Positions 25,248 through 34,293 of a stretch of DNA of 34,803 nucleotides are shown piece after piece. Origin of the DNA: Rhodocyclaceae bacterium (lineage in GTDB: Bacteria; Pseudomonadota; Gammaproteobacteria; Burkholderiales; Rhodocyclaceae); assembly GCA_024710925.1 (NCBI GenBank), contig JANJTW010000189.1:1-34803 (forward strand), given 5' to 3'. The position numbers were made by a program, and so were the translations under genes. Below the pieces are notes generated by a model. It saw only the letters and a program-made list of their open reading frames with translations. It made no database searches and was not told where the DNA came from. Within the stretch, counting starts at the first letter, position 1, and each line of letters starts with the position of its first letter.

Positions 25248-26120
25248 TCAGGACTGCAAGGCTCGAATACGGGACTCGATCGGCGGGTGGGTGGAGAACA
25301 GCGCCATCCACGCCGGGCCGCCGGCGATGCCGGCACTGGCCATGTTCTGCGGCAGCGGCTCGGTGTGCAGGCCGCCGAGGCGGCGCAGCGCGGACACCAT
25401 CGGCTGCGGGTTGCCCATCAGTTGGGCGGCGCCGCGGTCGGCGCGGAATTCGCGCTGACGCGAGAAGTAGGCGACGATGATGCTGGCGAGGATGCCGAAG
25501 ACGATGTCGCAGACGATCGTCGTCACCATGTAGCCGATGCCGGGACCGGACGACTCCGAGTCGTTGCGGCGCAGGAAGGAGTCGACCAGGTAGCCGACGA
25601 CGCGCGAGAGGAAGACGACGAAGGTGTTGACGACCCCCTGGATCAAGGTCAGCGTGACCATGTCGCCGTTGGCGATGTGCGCCACCTCGTGCGCCAGCAC
25701 CGCCTCCGCTTCCTCGCGGGTCATGCTTTGCAGCAGGCCGGTGGAGACGGCGACCAGCGAGCTGTTCTTCGTCGCGCCGGTGGCGAAGGCGTTCGGCTCG
25801 CCGTCGTAGACGGCAACTTCCGGCATGGCGATGCCGGCCTTCTGCGACAGGCGCTCGACCGTCTGCACCAGCCAGAACTCGGTCGAATTGCCCGGCGTCT
25901 GGATGACGCGGGCGCCGGTGCTCCACTTGGCCATCGGCTTCGACATGAGAAGCGAAATGAAGGCGCCGCCGAAGCCCATGACGGCGGCGAAGCCGAGCAG
26001 GGCGCCGAGGTTCAGGCCGTTGGCGGTGAGGTATTTGTTCACGCCGAGCAGACTCGCCGTGACGCCGAGCACGACCATCACGGCCAGGTTGGTGGCGAGG
26101 AATAGCACGATGCGTTTCAT
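25248..26120 (-). CDS. htpX: Zinc metalloprotease HtpX
   Basis: 290 aa, the normal length. Two N-terminal membrane helices ([26 protein letters not shown] and [23 protein letters not shown]) are followed by the M48 catalytic domain. The zinc motif is [14 protein letters not shown] (HEVAH near residue 143), with [18 protein letters not shown] before it and [12 protein letters not shown] supplying the third ligand region. Two further hydrophobic stretches lie between, and [13 protein letters not shown] ends the protein. It is an inner-membrane quality-control protease. A GGAG Shine-Dalgarno precedes the ATG and a strong terminator follows. It is divergent from nhaR. Confidence 0.97.
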   Translation of the reverse strand: MKRIVLFLATNLAVMVVLGVTASLLGVNKYLTANGLNLGALLGFAAVMGFGGAFISLLMSKPMAKWSTGARVIQTPGNSTEFWLVQTVERLSQKAGIAMPEVAVYDGEPNAFATGATKNSSLVAVSTGLLQSMTREEAEAVLAHEVAHIANGDMVTLTLIQGVVNTFVVFLSRVVGYLVDSFLRRNDSESSGPGIGYMVTTIVCDIVFGILASIIVAYFSRQREFRADRGAAQLMGNPQPMVSALRRLGGLHTEPLPQNMASAGIAGGPAWMALFSTHPPIESRIRALQS

Positions 26121-26166
26121 GGTGGGGCTCCTTCGGGGTGATGCGTTGGCGGCAATGATAATGATC

Positions 26167-26195
26167 TTGTATTTTCCGTAAAAGCAGATAAAAAT
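26167..26195 (+). promoter_or_regulatory. Possible sigma70 promoter of nhaR
   Basis: TTGTAT (26167-26172), then 17 bp, then AAAAAT (26190-26195; TAAAAA in the adjacent register) in an AT-rich intergenic stretch that stands out against the GC-rich genome. The implied start site near 26202 favours the ATG at 26226 over the one at 26202. Confidence 0.3.
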
Positions 26196-26225
26196 TTAAC
26201 CTTGATTCGAAAAAACGGGATGTTT

Positions 26226-27128
26226 ATGGCGCCGCTCAATTATCGGCATCTCCACTATTTCTGGGTCGTCGCCAAGGAGGGCGGCGTGACGCGCGCCGCC
26301 GACAAGCTCGGCGTCGCCGCCCAGACGATCAGCGGCCAGGTGGCGTTGCTCGAACGGGCGCTCGGCGTCTCGCTGCTGGCGCCGGCCGGGCGCGGCCTGA
26401 CGCTGACCGAAGCCGGCCGGACGGTCCTCTCCTACGCCGACCGCATCTTCAGCCTGGGCGAGCAGATGCTCGAAGCGGTCGAGTCGAGCGCCGGCGAGAG
26501 TGCGCTGCGCCTGACCGTCGGCATCCTCGATGCGCTGCCGAAGCTGACCGCGCACCGGCTGCTGCAGCCGGTGATGGCTCTCGACCGACCCGTACGGCTG
26601 GTCTGCTACGAAGGCGAACTCGACGAGCTGATGTCGGATCTGGCGCTGCATCGTATCGACGTGGTCCTCGCCGACCGGCCGGTGGCGAGCAGCGGCAGCC
26701 TGCGTGTCTTCAGCCATGCCCTCGGCGAGTATGCCGTCAGCCTCTACGCGGCGCCGGCGCTGGCCGCCCGCTATGCTCCGGGTTTTCCCGCGAGCATCTC
26801 CGGGGCGCCATTGATGCTGCCGACGCGGACCAATGCCCTGCGCGGCCGCCTTGAGCAGTGGTTCGACACGCATGAACTGCGCCCGGCCATCGTCGGCGAA
26901 TTCGAGGATGCCGCGCTGATGGATACCTTCGGCCGCCACGGGCTCGGCCTGTTCCCGGCGTTGACGATGCTCGGCCCGGAGATCGAGGCGCAGTTCGGCG
27001 CGCGGGCGGTTGGCGAACTCGACGGCGTCAGCGAGCAGGTGTTCGCCATCTCCGGCGAGCGGCGCATCCGCCACCCGGCCGTCGAGGCCATGCTCGCCGC
27101 CGGTGCGGCGCGCGTGCCGGTGGCCTGA
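26226..27128 (+). CDS. nhaR: NhaR-like LysR-family transcriptional activator
   Basis: 300 aa from ATG 26226 (MAPLNYRHLHYFWVVAKEGGVTRAADKLGVAAQTISGQVALLERALG); 26220 and 26202 are alternative starts. The opening NYRHLHYFWVVAKEG and the HTH SAQTISGQ-type core are typical of NhaR, the Na+-responsive activator of nhaA. The effector domain contains LRLTVGILDALPKLTAHRLLQPVM, LADRPV and the FGRHGLGLFPALTML segment near the end. No nhaA antiporter lies in the window, so its target is elsewhere or different. It is divergent from htpX and ends 7 bp from the convergent glycine-zipper gene. Confidence 0.88.
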   Translation: MAPLNYRHLHYFWVVAKEGGVTRAADKLGVAAQTISGQVALLERALGVSLLAPAGRGLTLTEAGRTVLSYADRIFSLGEQMLEAVESSAGESALRLTVGILDALPKLTAHRLLQPVMALDRPVRLVCYEGELDELMSDLALHRIDVVLADRPVASSGSLRVFSHALGEYAVSLYAAPALAARYAPGFPASISGAPLMLPTRTNALRGRLEQWFDTHELRPAIVGEFEDAALMDTFGRHGLGLFPALTMLGPEIEAQFGARAVGELDGVSEQVFAISGERRIRHPAVEAMLAAGAARVPVA

Positions 27129-27135
27129 ACGGCCG

Positions 27136-27696
27136 TCAGTAGCGGCGCCATTCGCCATTGCCGATGGCACAGGCGGTCTGCCGGGCAACATCGCCGTTGC
27201 TGGCGAATTCGTAGTCGCGGCACTGGCGCCCGTCGCGCTGGTAGGTGCGCAGCGGCGTAACGACGTAGTCGCGGCCGTTTTCCGGGCTGCGCCAGGAAAC
27301 GCGCTGCCGGTCCTTGGCCAGTTCCAGCGCGTGGCCGAAGCAGGCCCGGTCGGCGCCGGAGAGTTCGCGTGCCGCGGCGGCGCCGACGACGGCGCCGAGC
27401 ACGGTGCCGATGATGATGGCGACCGGCCGGCCGTCGCCGACCTGCGAGCCGATGGCGCCGCCGACCGCGCCGCCGATGGCCGCGCCGACCGCTTCGACGT
27501 TGCAGCGGCCGCCGAGGATGCCGTAGTCGTCGTTCCAGCGCTTGCCGGTGTAGCCGAGGTAGTAGGGGTCGTGCTTCTTGCGCCAGCCGTGCGCCGGGGC
27601 GTGCGCGGGCGGGTCGGCGAGGCTGGCCGTCGGCACCGGCAGGGCGACGGCGAGGGCGACGAGCAGCGTCAGTGGCTTGTTCCGGATCGTGGTCAT
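27136..27696 (-). CDS. Secreted glycine-zipper envelope protein (17-kDa antigen-like)
   Basis: 186 aa from the ATG preceded by AAGGAAG; the 316-aa track ORF extends through the promoter region. A signal peptide is evident (MTTIRNKPLTLLVALAVALPVPTASLA, cleavage after ALA). The mature part opens with a His/Lys/Tyr-rich stretch. A glycine-zipper pair follows (VGAAIGGAVGGAIGSQVGDGRPVAIIIGTVLGAVVGAAAARELSG), typical of Gly-zipper_2TM proteins. The C-terminal domain has ENGRDYVVTPLRTYQRDGRQCRDYEF, like the rickettsial 17-kDa surface antigen family. There is no lipobox cysteine after the signal, so it is periplasmic or outer-membrane associated rather than a lipoprotein. It is divergent from crcB. 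Confidence 0.88.
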   Translation of the reverse strand: MTTIRNKPLTLLVALAVALPVPTASLADPPAHAPAHGWRKKHDPYYLGYTGKRWNDDYGILGGRCNVEAVGAAIGGAVGGAIGSQVGDGRPVAIIIGTVLGAVVGAAAARELSGADRACFGHALELAKDRQRVSWRSPENGRDYVVTPLRTYQRDGRQCRDYEFASNGDVARQTACAIGNGEWRRY

Positions 27697-27733
27697 GGGC
27701 TTCCTTTCTCCGTCGGTATTTTCGTTTGACCGG

Positions 27734-27739
27734 TAGAAT
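27734..27739 (+). promoter_or_regulatory. Putative -10 element TAGAAT for the crcB operon
   Basis: CCGGTAGAATAAC, 27 nt upstream of the crcB start. It is the third occurrence of GTAGAAT/CTAGAAT ahead of a gene in this window. No recognisable -35 is present. Confidence 0.4.
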
Positions 27740-27765
27740 AACGTTTTGCTCGCCAAACCGTTGAA

Positions 27766-28155
27766 ATGAGCCTTGCAGGATTCCTTGCCGTCGGATTCGG
27801 CGCGATGCTCGGCGCGTGGTCGCGCTGGCTGCTCGGCCTGGCGCTCAATCCGCTGTTCGTCATGCTGCCGCTCGGCACGCTGGCGGCCAACCTGATCGGC
27901 GGCTATCTGGTTGGCGTCGCCGTCGGCGTCTTCCACATCAATTCCGGCCTGCCGCCGACGCTGAAGCTGTTCGCCATCACCGGCTTCCTCGGCGGCCTGA
28001 CGACGTTTTCCACTTTCTCGGCCGAGGTCGTCGAACGGCTGCTGGCCCATCAAGTCGGCTGGGCGCTGGCGCTGGCGTGCACGCACCTTGCCGGTTCACT
28101 GCTGATGACCTACCTCGGGCTGCTCACCGTCGGCGCCGACAAACTGTTTTCCTGA
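27766..28155 (+). CDS. crcB: Fluoride channel CrcB/Fluc
   Basis: 129 aa with four membrane helices, the standard CrcB size. Diagnostic segments are GFGAMLGAWSRWLLG, LPLGTLAANLIGGYLVG (the conserved Asn) and TGFLGGLTTFSTFSAEV (the phenylalanine/Thr-Ser box lining the fluoride path). It works as an antiparallel dimer in the inner membrane and lets fluoride out. No fluoride riboswitch is recognisable in the 69-nt space upstream. Its stop shares one base with the hrpA start (TGATG), making it the first gene of the crcB-hrpA-EI24-CinA-like operon. Confidence 0.95.
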   Translation: MSLAGFLAVGFGAMLGAWSRWLLGLALNPLFVMLPLGTLAANLIGGYLVGVAVGVFHINSGLPPTLKLFAITGFLGGLTTFSTFSAEVVERLLAHQVGWALALACTHLAGSLLMTYLGLLTVGADKLFS

Positions 28156-31100
28156 TGCACATCGAAATCGACGATTGCCTCGCCAGCGACCGGCGCAGGC
28201 TCAAAGCCCTGTTGCGCGACCTGAAGTCGGCGCAGGGGGCGAAGAAGGACAAGGCGCGCGCCGACTTCGCGGCGCTGGCGACGAAATCGAGCGAGATCGT
28301 GCAGAAGCGCCGCGCGCGGCTGCCGAAGCCGGAGTACGACGAGGACCTGCCGGTCAACACGCGGCGGGCCGAGATCGCCAGGCTGATCGCCGACAACCAG
28401 GTGGTGATCGTCTGCGGCGAGACCGGTTCCGGCAAGACGACGCAGCTGCCCAAGATCTGCCTCGAACTCGGCCGTGGCGCGACGGGGCTGATCGGCCACA
28501 CGCAGCCGCGCCGCATCGCCGCCCGCTCGACCGCCGCGCGCATCGCGCAGGAACTGAAGACCGAGCTCGGCAGCCTGGTCGGCTACAAGATCCGCTTCAC
28601 CGAACGCACGATCCCGGAAACCTTCGTCAAGCTGATGACCGACGGCATCCTGCTTGCCGAGACGCAGGGCGACCCGTCGCTGTCGCAGTACGACACGCTA
28701 ATCATCGACGAGGCGCACGAGCGCAGCCTGAACATCGACTTCCTGCTCGGCTACCTGAAGACGCTGCTGCCGAAGCGCCCGGACCTGAAGGTGATCATCA
28801 CCTCGGCGACGATCGACGCCGAGCGCTTTTCGAAGCACTTCCACGATGCGCCGGTGATCGAGGTTTCCGGCCGGCTGTTCCCGGTCGAGGTGCGTTACCG
28901 CCCGGTCGAGACGGAAGAAGCCGAACGCGAGGACCAGCGCGACCTCTACGACGCGCTGGTCGATGCCTGCGACGAACTGCACCGCGAGGGGCCGGGCGAC
29001 GTGCTGGTCTTCCTGCCGGGCGAGCGCGAGATCCGCGATGCGGCCGAGGCGCTGAGGAAACGTCACCCGCCGCACACCGAAATCCTGCCGCTGTTCGCGC
29101 GGCTCTCGGCCGAGGAACAGTCGCGCATCTTCAAGCCGCACGGCGGCCGCCGCATCGTGCTGGCGACCAACGTTGCCGAAACCTCGCTGACCGTGCCCGG
29201 CATCCGCTATGTCGTCGATACCGGGCTGGCACGGGTCAAGCGCTACTCGTACCGCAACAAGGTCGAACAACTGCAGGTCGAGAAGATTTCGCAGGCCGCC
29301 GCCAACCAGCGCGCCGGCCGCTGCGGCCGCGTCGCCGCCGGCATCTGCATCCGTCTCTACGACGAGGCAGGGTTCAAGGCGCGGCCGGCGTTCACCGATC
29401 CGGAAATCCTGCGCTCGTCGCTGGCCGGCGTGATCCTGCGCATGAAGTCGCTGCATCTCGGCGACATCGAGGATTTTCCCTTCCTCGAAGCGCCGTCGAC
29501 GCGCGCCGTAGCCGATGGCTACCAGCTGCTGCAGGAACTGAACGCGCTCGACGGCAACAACACGCTGACCGGCATCGGCCACGGGCTGGCCAAACTGCCG
29601 CTCGACCCGCGCATTGCGCGCATGATTGTCGCCGGCCGCGACGGTGGCTGCCTGAAGGAAGTGCTGGTCATCGCCGCCGCGCTGTCGGTGCAGGACCCGC
29701 GCGAGCGGCCGCAGGAGAAGCAGGGCTCGGCCGACGCCGCGCACGCCAAGTGGGCCGATGAGAAGTCGGAGTTCTTGTCGTGGCTGAAGCTGTGGAACTG
29801 GTACGGCAACGAGATCGAGCACAAGAAGTCTCAAAGGAAGCTGGTGCAGGTCTGCCATGCGAATTTCCTCTCGGCCAACCGCATGCGCGAATGGCGCGAC
29901 ATCCATTCGCAGCTGCACGCCTTGATCGGCGAGCAGGGGTGGAAGGAAAACGAGCTGCCGGCGACCTACGACGCGATCCACAAGGCCTTGCTTACGGGCC
30001 TGCTCGGCAACCTCGGCTGCCGCTCCGAGGACTCGATGTACTTCCTCGGCGCGCACGGCATCAAGTTCCTCGTCCATCCCTCCTCGCCGCTGCAGAAGAA
30101 GGTCGGCCGCTGGCTGATGGCGAGCGAGATCACCGAGACGACGAAGCTCTACGCCCGCTGCATTGCCCGCGTCGATCCGCTGTGGTTGGAGGAAGTGGGC
30201 GCTCACCTGATCCGCCGCAGCTACTTCGACCCGCACTGGGAGCAGAAAGCGATGCAGGTCGCCGCCTGGGAGCGGTCGACGCTCTACGGCATCGTCGTCA
30301 ATCCGAAAAAGCGCGTGAACTTCGGCCCGATGAACCCGGCCGAGGCACGGGAGATCTTCATCCGGCAGGGCCTGGTCGGCGGCGAGATCAACGAGGATTT
30401 CGCGCGGCGCTGGCCGTTCTGGCAGCACAACAAGAAGCTGATGGCTGAGATCGAGTCGCTGGAGCACAAGTCGCGCCGGCCGGACGTGCTGGTCGACGAC
30501 GAACTGATCTACGCCTTCTACGACCATGTGATCCCGGAAGGCATCCACAACGGCGCCGACTTCGACAAATGGCGCAAGGAAGCCGAGCGGGAGAACGCCA
30601 AGCTGTTGTTCCTCAAGCGCGAGGACCTGATGCGGCACGAGGCGGCCGGCGTCACCACCGACGCCTTCCCGTCGCAGATCAAGCTCGGCGGGGTGGAGTA
30701 TGCGCTCACCTATCACTTCGAGCCGGGATCGCCGAAGGACGGCGTGACGCTGACGGTGCCGCTGGCGCACCTGAACCAGGTGCCGGCGCTACGCTGCGAG
30801 TGGCTGGTGCCGGGGCTGTTGAAGGAGAAGGTGCAGCAGCTGGTGAAGACGCTGCCGCAGAAGATCCGGGCGAAACTCGTGCCGGTGCCGGAGTTCGCCG
30901 CCGAGTTCGCCGAGAAGGTAGTGCCTTCCGACCGGGGGCTGGTGCCGGCCTTGATCGCCTTCATCATGGAAACGCGCGGGCTGAACGCACGCGGCTGGGC
31001 GGTGACGCCGGACGCCTTCCGCCCCGGCGAACTGCCGGCGCACCTGTCGATGAATTTCAAGCTGGTCGACGAACATGGCCGCCAGCTCGACATGCGCCGC

Positions 31101-32036
31101 AACCTGACCGAGTTGCGCGCCGAATGGGGCGGGCAGGCGAAGGCCGAGTTCGCCGAGAAGCACGAGGCGCCGTCGGAATTCTCCGGGCTGACCGACTGGA
31201 CCTTCGGCGAGCTGCCGGAACTGATGGAGGTCGATGTCGGCGGCCAGATGCTGCTCGGCTATCCGGGGCTGACCGACGATGGCGAGAGCGTGTCGCTGAA
31301 GGTCTTCGACTCACCCGAGGAAGCGCGTGCTGCGCACGAGAAGGGACTGGTGCGGCTGTTCAAGATCCAGTTCCGGGAGCAGTTGAAGTACTTCGAGAAG
31401 AACCTGCCGGGCCTGCCGCAGATGGGCATCCAGGCGATGGGGCTGATGACCGTCGACGAGTTGAAGCAGCAGCTGATCGACCTCGTCTTCGCCCGTGCCT
31501 GCCTGACGGCGCCGCTGTCGCAAACCGAGGCGCAGTTCCGCACGCGCTGCACCGAGGCGAAGTCGCGGCTCGGCCTGCTGTCGCAGGAAATCTGCCGCCT
31601 CGTCAGCCTCGTGCTCACCGAATGGCAGGCGCTGATGAAGAAGCTGCCGGCGTTCAGGGTCCATGCGGCGACGGTCAAGGACATCGAGGCGCAGGTGGCG
31701 CGGCTGATGGGCAAGCGCTTCGTTGCCGCGACGCCGTTCGAGCGACTGCAGCACTACCCGCGCTACCTGAAGGCGGCGGCGCTGCGGCTGGACAAGCTGA
31801 AAGCCGACCCGGCGCGCGATGCCCGCCTGATGGCCGAGTACGCGCCGCTGTGGACCAACTACGAGCGCCGTGCCGGGCAACTCGCCAAGCAGGGCGTGGT
31901 CGACGAGAATCTGGAGCAGTTCCGCTGGCTATTGGAGGAACTGCGCGTGTCGCTGTTCGCGCAGGAGCTGAAGACGCCGACGCCGGTATCGACGAAGCGC
32001 CTGCAGAAAACGTGGGAGGGGCTGGCCCGTGGTTGA
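28155..32036 (+). CDS. hrpA: ATP-dependent RNA helicase HrpA (DEAH box)
   Basis: 1293 aa from ATG 28155 (MHIEIDDCLASDRRRLKALL), matching E. coli HrpA (1300 aa); the 1406-aa ORF reads back through crcB. DEAH helicase motifs in order: GETGSGKTTQLPK (about 88-100), TQPRRIAARS, LIIDEAHERSLN (DEAH about 185), ITSATIDAERF, and ANQRAGRCGRVAAG (about 382-395). HA2, OB-fold and DUF3418 C-terminal domains follow to the end. HrpA remodels RNA and resolves stalled or collided ribosomes (recent family knowledge). Its last 8 bp overlap the next gene, which has its own Shine-Dalgarno within hrpA. Confidence 0.97.
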   Translation: MHIEIDDCLASDRRRLKALLRDLKSAQGAKKDKARADFAALATKSSEIVQKRRARLPKPEYDEDLPVNTRRAEIARLIADNQVVIVCGETGSGKTTQLPKICLELGRGATGLIGHTQPRRIAARSTAARIAQELKTELGSLVGYKIRFTERTIPETFVKLMTDGILLAETQGDPSLSQYDTLIIDEAHERSLNIDFLLGYLKTLLPKRPDLKVIITSATIDAERFSKHFHDAPVIEVSGRLFPVEVRYRPVETEEAEREDQRDLYDALVDACDELHREGPGDVLVFLPGEREIRDAAEALRKRHPPHTEILPLFARLSAEEQSRIFKPHGGRRIVLATNVAETSLTVPGIRYVVDTGLARVKRYSYRNKVEQLQVEKISQAAANQRAGRCGRVAAGICIRLYDEAGFKARPAFTDPEILRSSLAGVILRMKSLHLGDIEDFPFLEAPSTRAVADGYQLLQELNALDGNNTLTGIGHGLAKLPLDPRIARMIVAGRDGGCLKEVLVIAAALSVQDPRERPQEKQGSADAAHAKWADEKSEFLSWLKLWNWYGNEIEHKKSQRKLVQVCHANFLSANRMREWRDIHSQLHALIGEQGWKENELPATYDAIHKALLTGLLGNLGCRSEDSMYFLGAHGIKFLVHPSSPLQKKVGRWLMASEITETTKLYARCIARVDPLWLEEVGAHLIRRSYFDPHWEQKAMQVAAWERSTLYGIVVNPKKRVNFGPMNPAEAREIFIRQGLVGGEINEDFARRWPFWQHNKKLMAEIESLEHKSRRPDVLVDDELIYAFYDHVIPEGIHNGADFDKWRKEAERENAKLLFLKREDLMRHEAAGVTTDAFPSQIKLGGVEYALTYHFEPGSPKDGVTLTVPLAHLNQVPALRCEWLVPGLLKEKVQQLVKTLPQKIRAKLVPVPEFAAEFAEKVVPSDRGLVPALIAFIMETRGLNARGWAVTPDAFRPGELPAHLSMNFKLVDEHGRQLDMRRNLTELRAEWGGQAKAEFAEKHEAPSEFSGLTDWTFGELPELMEVDVGGQMLLGYPGLTDDGESVSLKVFDSPEEARAAHEKGLVRLFKIQFREQLKYFEKNLPGLPQMGIQAMGLMTVDELKQQLIDLVFARACLTAPLSQTEAQFRTRCTEAKSRLGLLSQEICRLVSLVLTEWQALMKKLPAFRVHAATVKDIEAQVARLMGKRFVAATPFERLQHYPRYLKAAALRLDKLKADPARDARLMAEYAPLWTNYERRAGQLAKQGVVDENLEQFRWLLEELRVSLFAQELKTPTPVSTKRLQKTWEGLARG

Positions 32037-32772
32037 AATTTTCAACGCGCTGATGCGCAGCGTGAACAACCTGCAGGACCGCGGCATCTGGCTGCGGCTG
32101 GCCGGGCCGGCGGTGGTCTCGCTGGTCGTCTGGCTGCTGCTGGCCTTCTTCGCGCTCGAATGGTTCGTCGCCGAACTGCTGGCCTTCCCCCCGCTGACCT
32201 GGATCGCCGGCTGGGGCGCGCTGTGGCTGGCCAAGGTGCTGGCCTGGGTCGGCGGCTGGCTGGCGGTGTTCGGGCTGGCCTACATGACGGCGATGCTGCT
32301 CGCCGCCGTCTTCGTCGTGCCGCTGCTGGTCAACGAGATCGCGCCGCGCGAGTACCCGGAAGTGGCGCGCATGGGCGAGGACAGCTTCGTCGCGGCGACC
32401 GGCAACAGCCTCGTCGCGGCCCTCGGCTTCATCATCGGCTGGATCGGCACACTGCCGCTGTGGCTGATCCCGGGCATGGGGCTGGTGCTGCCGGTCTACT
32501 GGCTGGCCTGGCTGAACCGGCGCACCTTCGCCTACGACGCGCTGGCTGCGCATGCGACGAAGGAAGAGTGGAAAACGCTGTTCGAGAGGCATCGCGGCAA
32601 GCTGCTGCTGCTCGGCGTGCTGCTTGGGCTGCTCGCGCATGTTCCCTTTGTCGGCCTGCTGGCGCCGGCCTTCGGCGCGCTGGCCTACATCCACTACGGG
32701 CTGGAAGCGCTGCGCCGCGAGCGCGATGGCGCCGTCCTGACCCTCGAAAAGACGCAATGGGAGCGCACATGA
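32029..32772 (+). CDS. EI24-domain integral membrane protein (CysZ-like)
   Basis: 247 aa starting with GTG, preceded by GGAGGGG about 8 nt upstream; it overlaps the hrpA end by 8 bp in another frame. Four or five hydrophobic segments are seen: LAGPAVVSLVVWLLLAFFALEWF, WLAVFGLAYMTAMLLAAVFVVPLLV, LVAALGFIIGWIGTLPLWLIPGMGLVLPVYWLAWLNRR and LLLLGVLLGLLAHVPFVGLLAPAFGALAYIH. The central IPGMGLVLPVYWLAWLNRRTFAYDALA is characteristic of the EI24/CysZ-related family, whose CysZ members are sulfate channels. This member is not obviously CysZ, so transport of sulfate is only a possibility. Its stop overlaps the next start (ATGA). Confidence 0.88.
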   Translation: MVEIFNALMRSVNNLQDRGIWLRLAGPAVVSLVVWLLLAFFALEWFVAELLAFPPLTWIAGWGALWLAKVLAWVGGWLAVFGLAYMTAMLLAAVFVVPLLVNEIAPREYPEVARMGEDSFVAATGNSLVAALGFIIGWIGTLPLWLIPGMGLVLPVYWLAWLNRRTFAYDALAAHATKEEWKTLFERHRGKLLLLGVLLGLLAHVPFVGLLAPAFGALAYIHYGLEALRRERDGAVLTLEKTQWERT

Positions 32773-33530
32773 AGACTTTCGGCGCGATCGTCATCGGCGA
32801 CGAGATCCTCTCCGGCAAGCGCCAGGACCGGCATTTCGCCAAGGCCGCGGAATTGCTCGGCGCGCGCGGGCTGCGCCTGTCTTGGGTCGAGTACCTCGGC
32901 GACGACCGGGCGCGGCTGACCGAAACCTTCCGCCGCACGCTCGCCGCCGGCGACGTCGTCTTCTCCTTCGGCGGCATCGGCAACACGCCCGACGATCACA
33001 CGCGGCAGGCCGCGGCGGCGGCGCTCGGCGTCGGCTTGGAAATCCATCCTGAAGGCGTCGAGGAGGCGAAGGTCCGCTTCGGCGACGATCTGACGCCGCA
33101 GCGCCTGCAGCTGGTGACCTTCCCGGCCGGGGCGCGGATCGTCCCCAACCCGTTCAACCGCATCCCCGGCTTCATGGTGCGCGAGCACTATTTCGTGCCC
33201 GGCTTTCCGCAGATGGCGCACCCGATGGTCGAGTGGGTGCTGGAGACCTTCTACCGCGACCAGTTCCGCGCGGCGCCGGTCGAGAAGGCCTTCCTGCTGA
33301 CCGGCGAGCGCGCCTACGAGAGCGCGCTGCTCGACCTGATGGAGCGCATCGTCGCCGATTACCCGACGCTGCGGCTGTTTTCGCTGCCGACGTTGCAGGG
33401 GCAGGAGCGCAAGCATCTGGAGCTCGGCGTCGAAGGCGATCCGGCGCTGGTCGAGCGGGCGATGGAGGAAATTCGCCAGGAGGTCGAGCGGCGCGGCATT
33501 CGCTGGGTCTGGCGCGACGCTTCCTCCTGA
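32769..33530 (+). CDS. CinA-like molybdopterin-binding-domain protein
   Basis: 253 aa from the ATG overlapping the EI24 gene stop. The MoCF/MogA-type fold is shown by FGAIVIGDEILSGKRQDRH (GDEIL at 10-14) and FSFGGIGNTPDDHTRQAAAAALG (GGIGNTPDD at 68-76). It is followed by RIVPNPFNRIPGFMV and a VPGFPQMAHPMVEWVLE segment, as in the N-terminal half of CinA. The nicotinamide-mononucleotide amidase (PncC) half is absent, and the size equals the CinA N-terminal part plus a short tail. Nucleotide-pyrophosphatase or molybdopterin-related activity is possible. It ends the operon; a bidirectional terminator follows 31 bp downstream. Confidence 0.92.
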   Translation: MKTFGAIVIGDEILSGKRQDRHFAKAAELLGARGLRLSWVEYLGDDRARLTETFRRTLAAGDVVFSFGGIGNTPDDHTRQAAAAALGVGLEIHPEGVEEAKVRFGDDLTPQRLQLVTFPAGARIVPNPFNRIPGFMVREHYFVPGFPQMAHPMVEWVLETFYRDQFRAAPVEKAFLLTGERAYESALLDLMERIVADYPTLRLFSLPTLQGQERKHLELGVEGDPALVERAMEEIRQEVERRGIRWVWRDASS

Positions 33531-33561
33531 GCAGGCCCGACCCGCCGACCGTAGAAAACAA

Positions 33562-33584
33562 AAAACCCGGCGTGGCCGGGTTTT
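33562..33584. terminator. Bidirectional Rho-independent terminator
   Basis: AAAACCCGGC-GTG-GCCGGGTTTT, a perfect 10-bp stem with T-runs on either side, between the stop of the CinA-like gene (+) and the convergent phasin (-). It can end both transcripts. Confidence 0.85.
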
Positions 33585-33605
33585 CGGGGGGCGATGCGGC
33601 GCCGC

Positions 33606-34157
33606 CTATTTCTTCTTGCCGGCCGCCGTGGAACCGACCGCCTTGGCGGTGGCGCTCGATGCCGCCTGCAGGTTGGCGTCGGCGATCTCGGTCATCTGCC
33701 GGGCCATGTTCTGCATGTTGCCGAAGGCCTGGTTGGTCGCGTCGAGCATCGACTTCATCGCCGCTGCGAAAACGTCGCCGCCGACCGGCGCTTGTGCCGA
33801 GGTCTTCTCGATGGTGGCGCTGGCCTTCTTGCTGAAGTCGCTGTACTGCGAGTTCATTGCCGTGGTGACTTCCTGCTGCATCTGCGTCACCAGGTCGTAG
33901 ACGCTGCGCGAGTACTCCATCAGCTTCTGCACGTTCGGCTGCGACAGCGAGGCGTTGATCTTGGCCAGTTCCTGCGCATCCTTCGCGGCAAGGATCTGCT
34001 GCGCGTTGGCGACGCTGGCGTTGAAGAATTCGCGGCTGGCCGCCATGTTCAGCGCCGCCAGCTTTTCCATGCCCTCGAAGGCGGTGCGCATGAGCGTCAT
34101 CATCACTTCGGTGTTGGCTTTCTGGGCAGCGGCCAGTTGGTCCAGATTGGTGCTCAT
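33606..34157 (-). CDS. Phasin family protein (PHA granule-associated)
   Basis: 183 aa starting at MSTNLDQLAAAQKANTEVMMTLM; the ATG 12 bp upstream lacks a ribosome site, whereas GGAGG precedes this one. The protein is all-helical, with the phasin (PhaP) pattern: FEGMEKLAALNMAASREFFNASVANAQQILAAKDAQE, SLSQPNVQKLMEYSRSVYDLVTQMQQE, and an Ala/Gly-rich C terminus ending in AGKKK. Phasins coat polyhydroxyalkanoate granules and control their number and size. It is clearly paralogous to the next gene. A promoter with TTGGTT-N18-TATATT precedes it. Confidence 0.93.
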   Translation of the reverse strand: MSTNLDQLAAAQKANTEVMMTLMRTAFEGMEKLAALNMAASREFFNASVANAQQILAAKDAQELAKINASLSQPNVQKLMEYSRSVYDLVTQMQQEVTTAMNSQYSDFSKKASATIEKTSAQAPVGGDVFAAAMKSMLDATNQAFGNMQNMARQMTEIADANLQAASSATAKAVGSTAAGKKK

Positions 34158-34193
34158 CGCATCCTCCATCGTTTCTAAGGGTCAGAAAGACTG

Positions 34194-34223
34194 AATATAG
34201 GTTATTTACCCGGCATTAACCAA
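34194..34223 (-). promoter_or_regulatory. Sigma70-type promoter of the first phasin gene
   Basis: On the minus strand TTGGTT, an 18-bp spacer and TATATT, with the -10 37 nt upstream of the ATG. The -35 lies within the loop of an inverted repeat CCGGC-N9-GCCGG (34210-34228), a possible regulator site. Confidence 0.55.
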
Positions 34224-34246
34224 GCCGGAATCGCAAAAAACGGACG

Positions 34247-34273
34247 AAAAAAACCCCCGAACGCGTCGGGGGT
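34247..34273 (-). terminator. Rho-independent terminator of the second phasin gene
   Basis: On the minus strand, ACCCCCGA-CGCGT-TCGGGGGT (8-bp perfect stem, 5-nt loop) followed by a T-run, 20 bp after the stop codon of the distal phasin. It separates the two phasins into independent transcripts. Confidence 0.85.
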
Positions 34274-34293
34274 CTTCTGCGGGCAAGCCTTTA

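Noticed and set aside
26154-26166. Fur-box-like AATGATAATGATC between htpX and nhaR
   Set aside because: The left half matches GATAATGAT but the right half departs from the 19-bp palindrome, and no iron gene is nearby.
27697-27765. Possible fluoride riboswitch ahead of crcB
   Set aside because: The space is only 69 nt, contains the promoter-like element, and shows none of the conserved riboswitch core that I can recognise.
28698-30770. 690-aa minus-strand ORF opposite hrpA
   Set aside because: It is antisense to the conserved helicase motifs; its composition is that of a reverse-read GC-rich gene.
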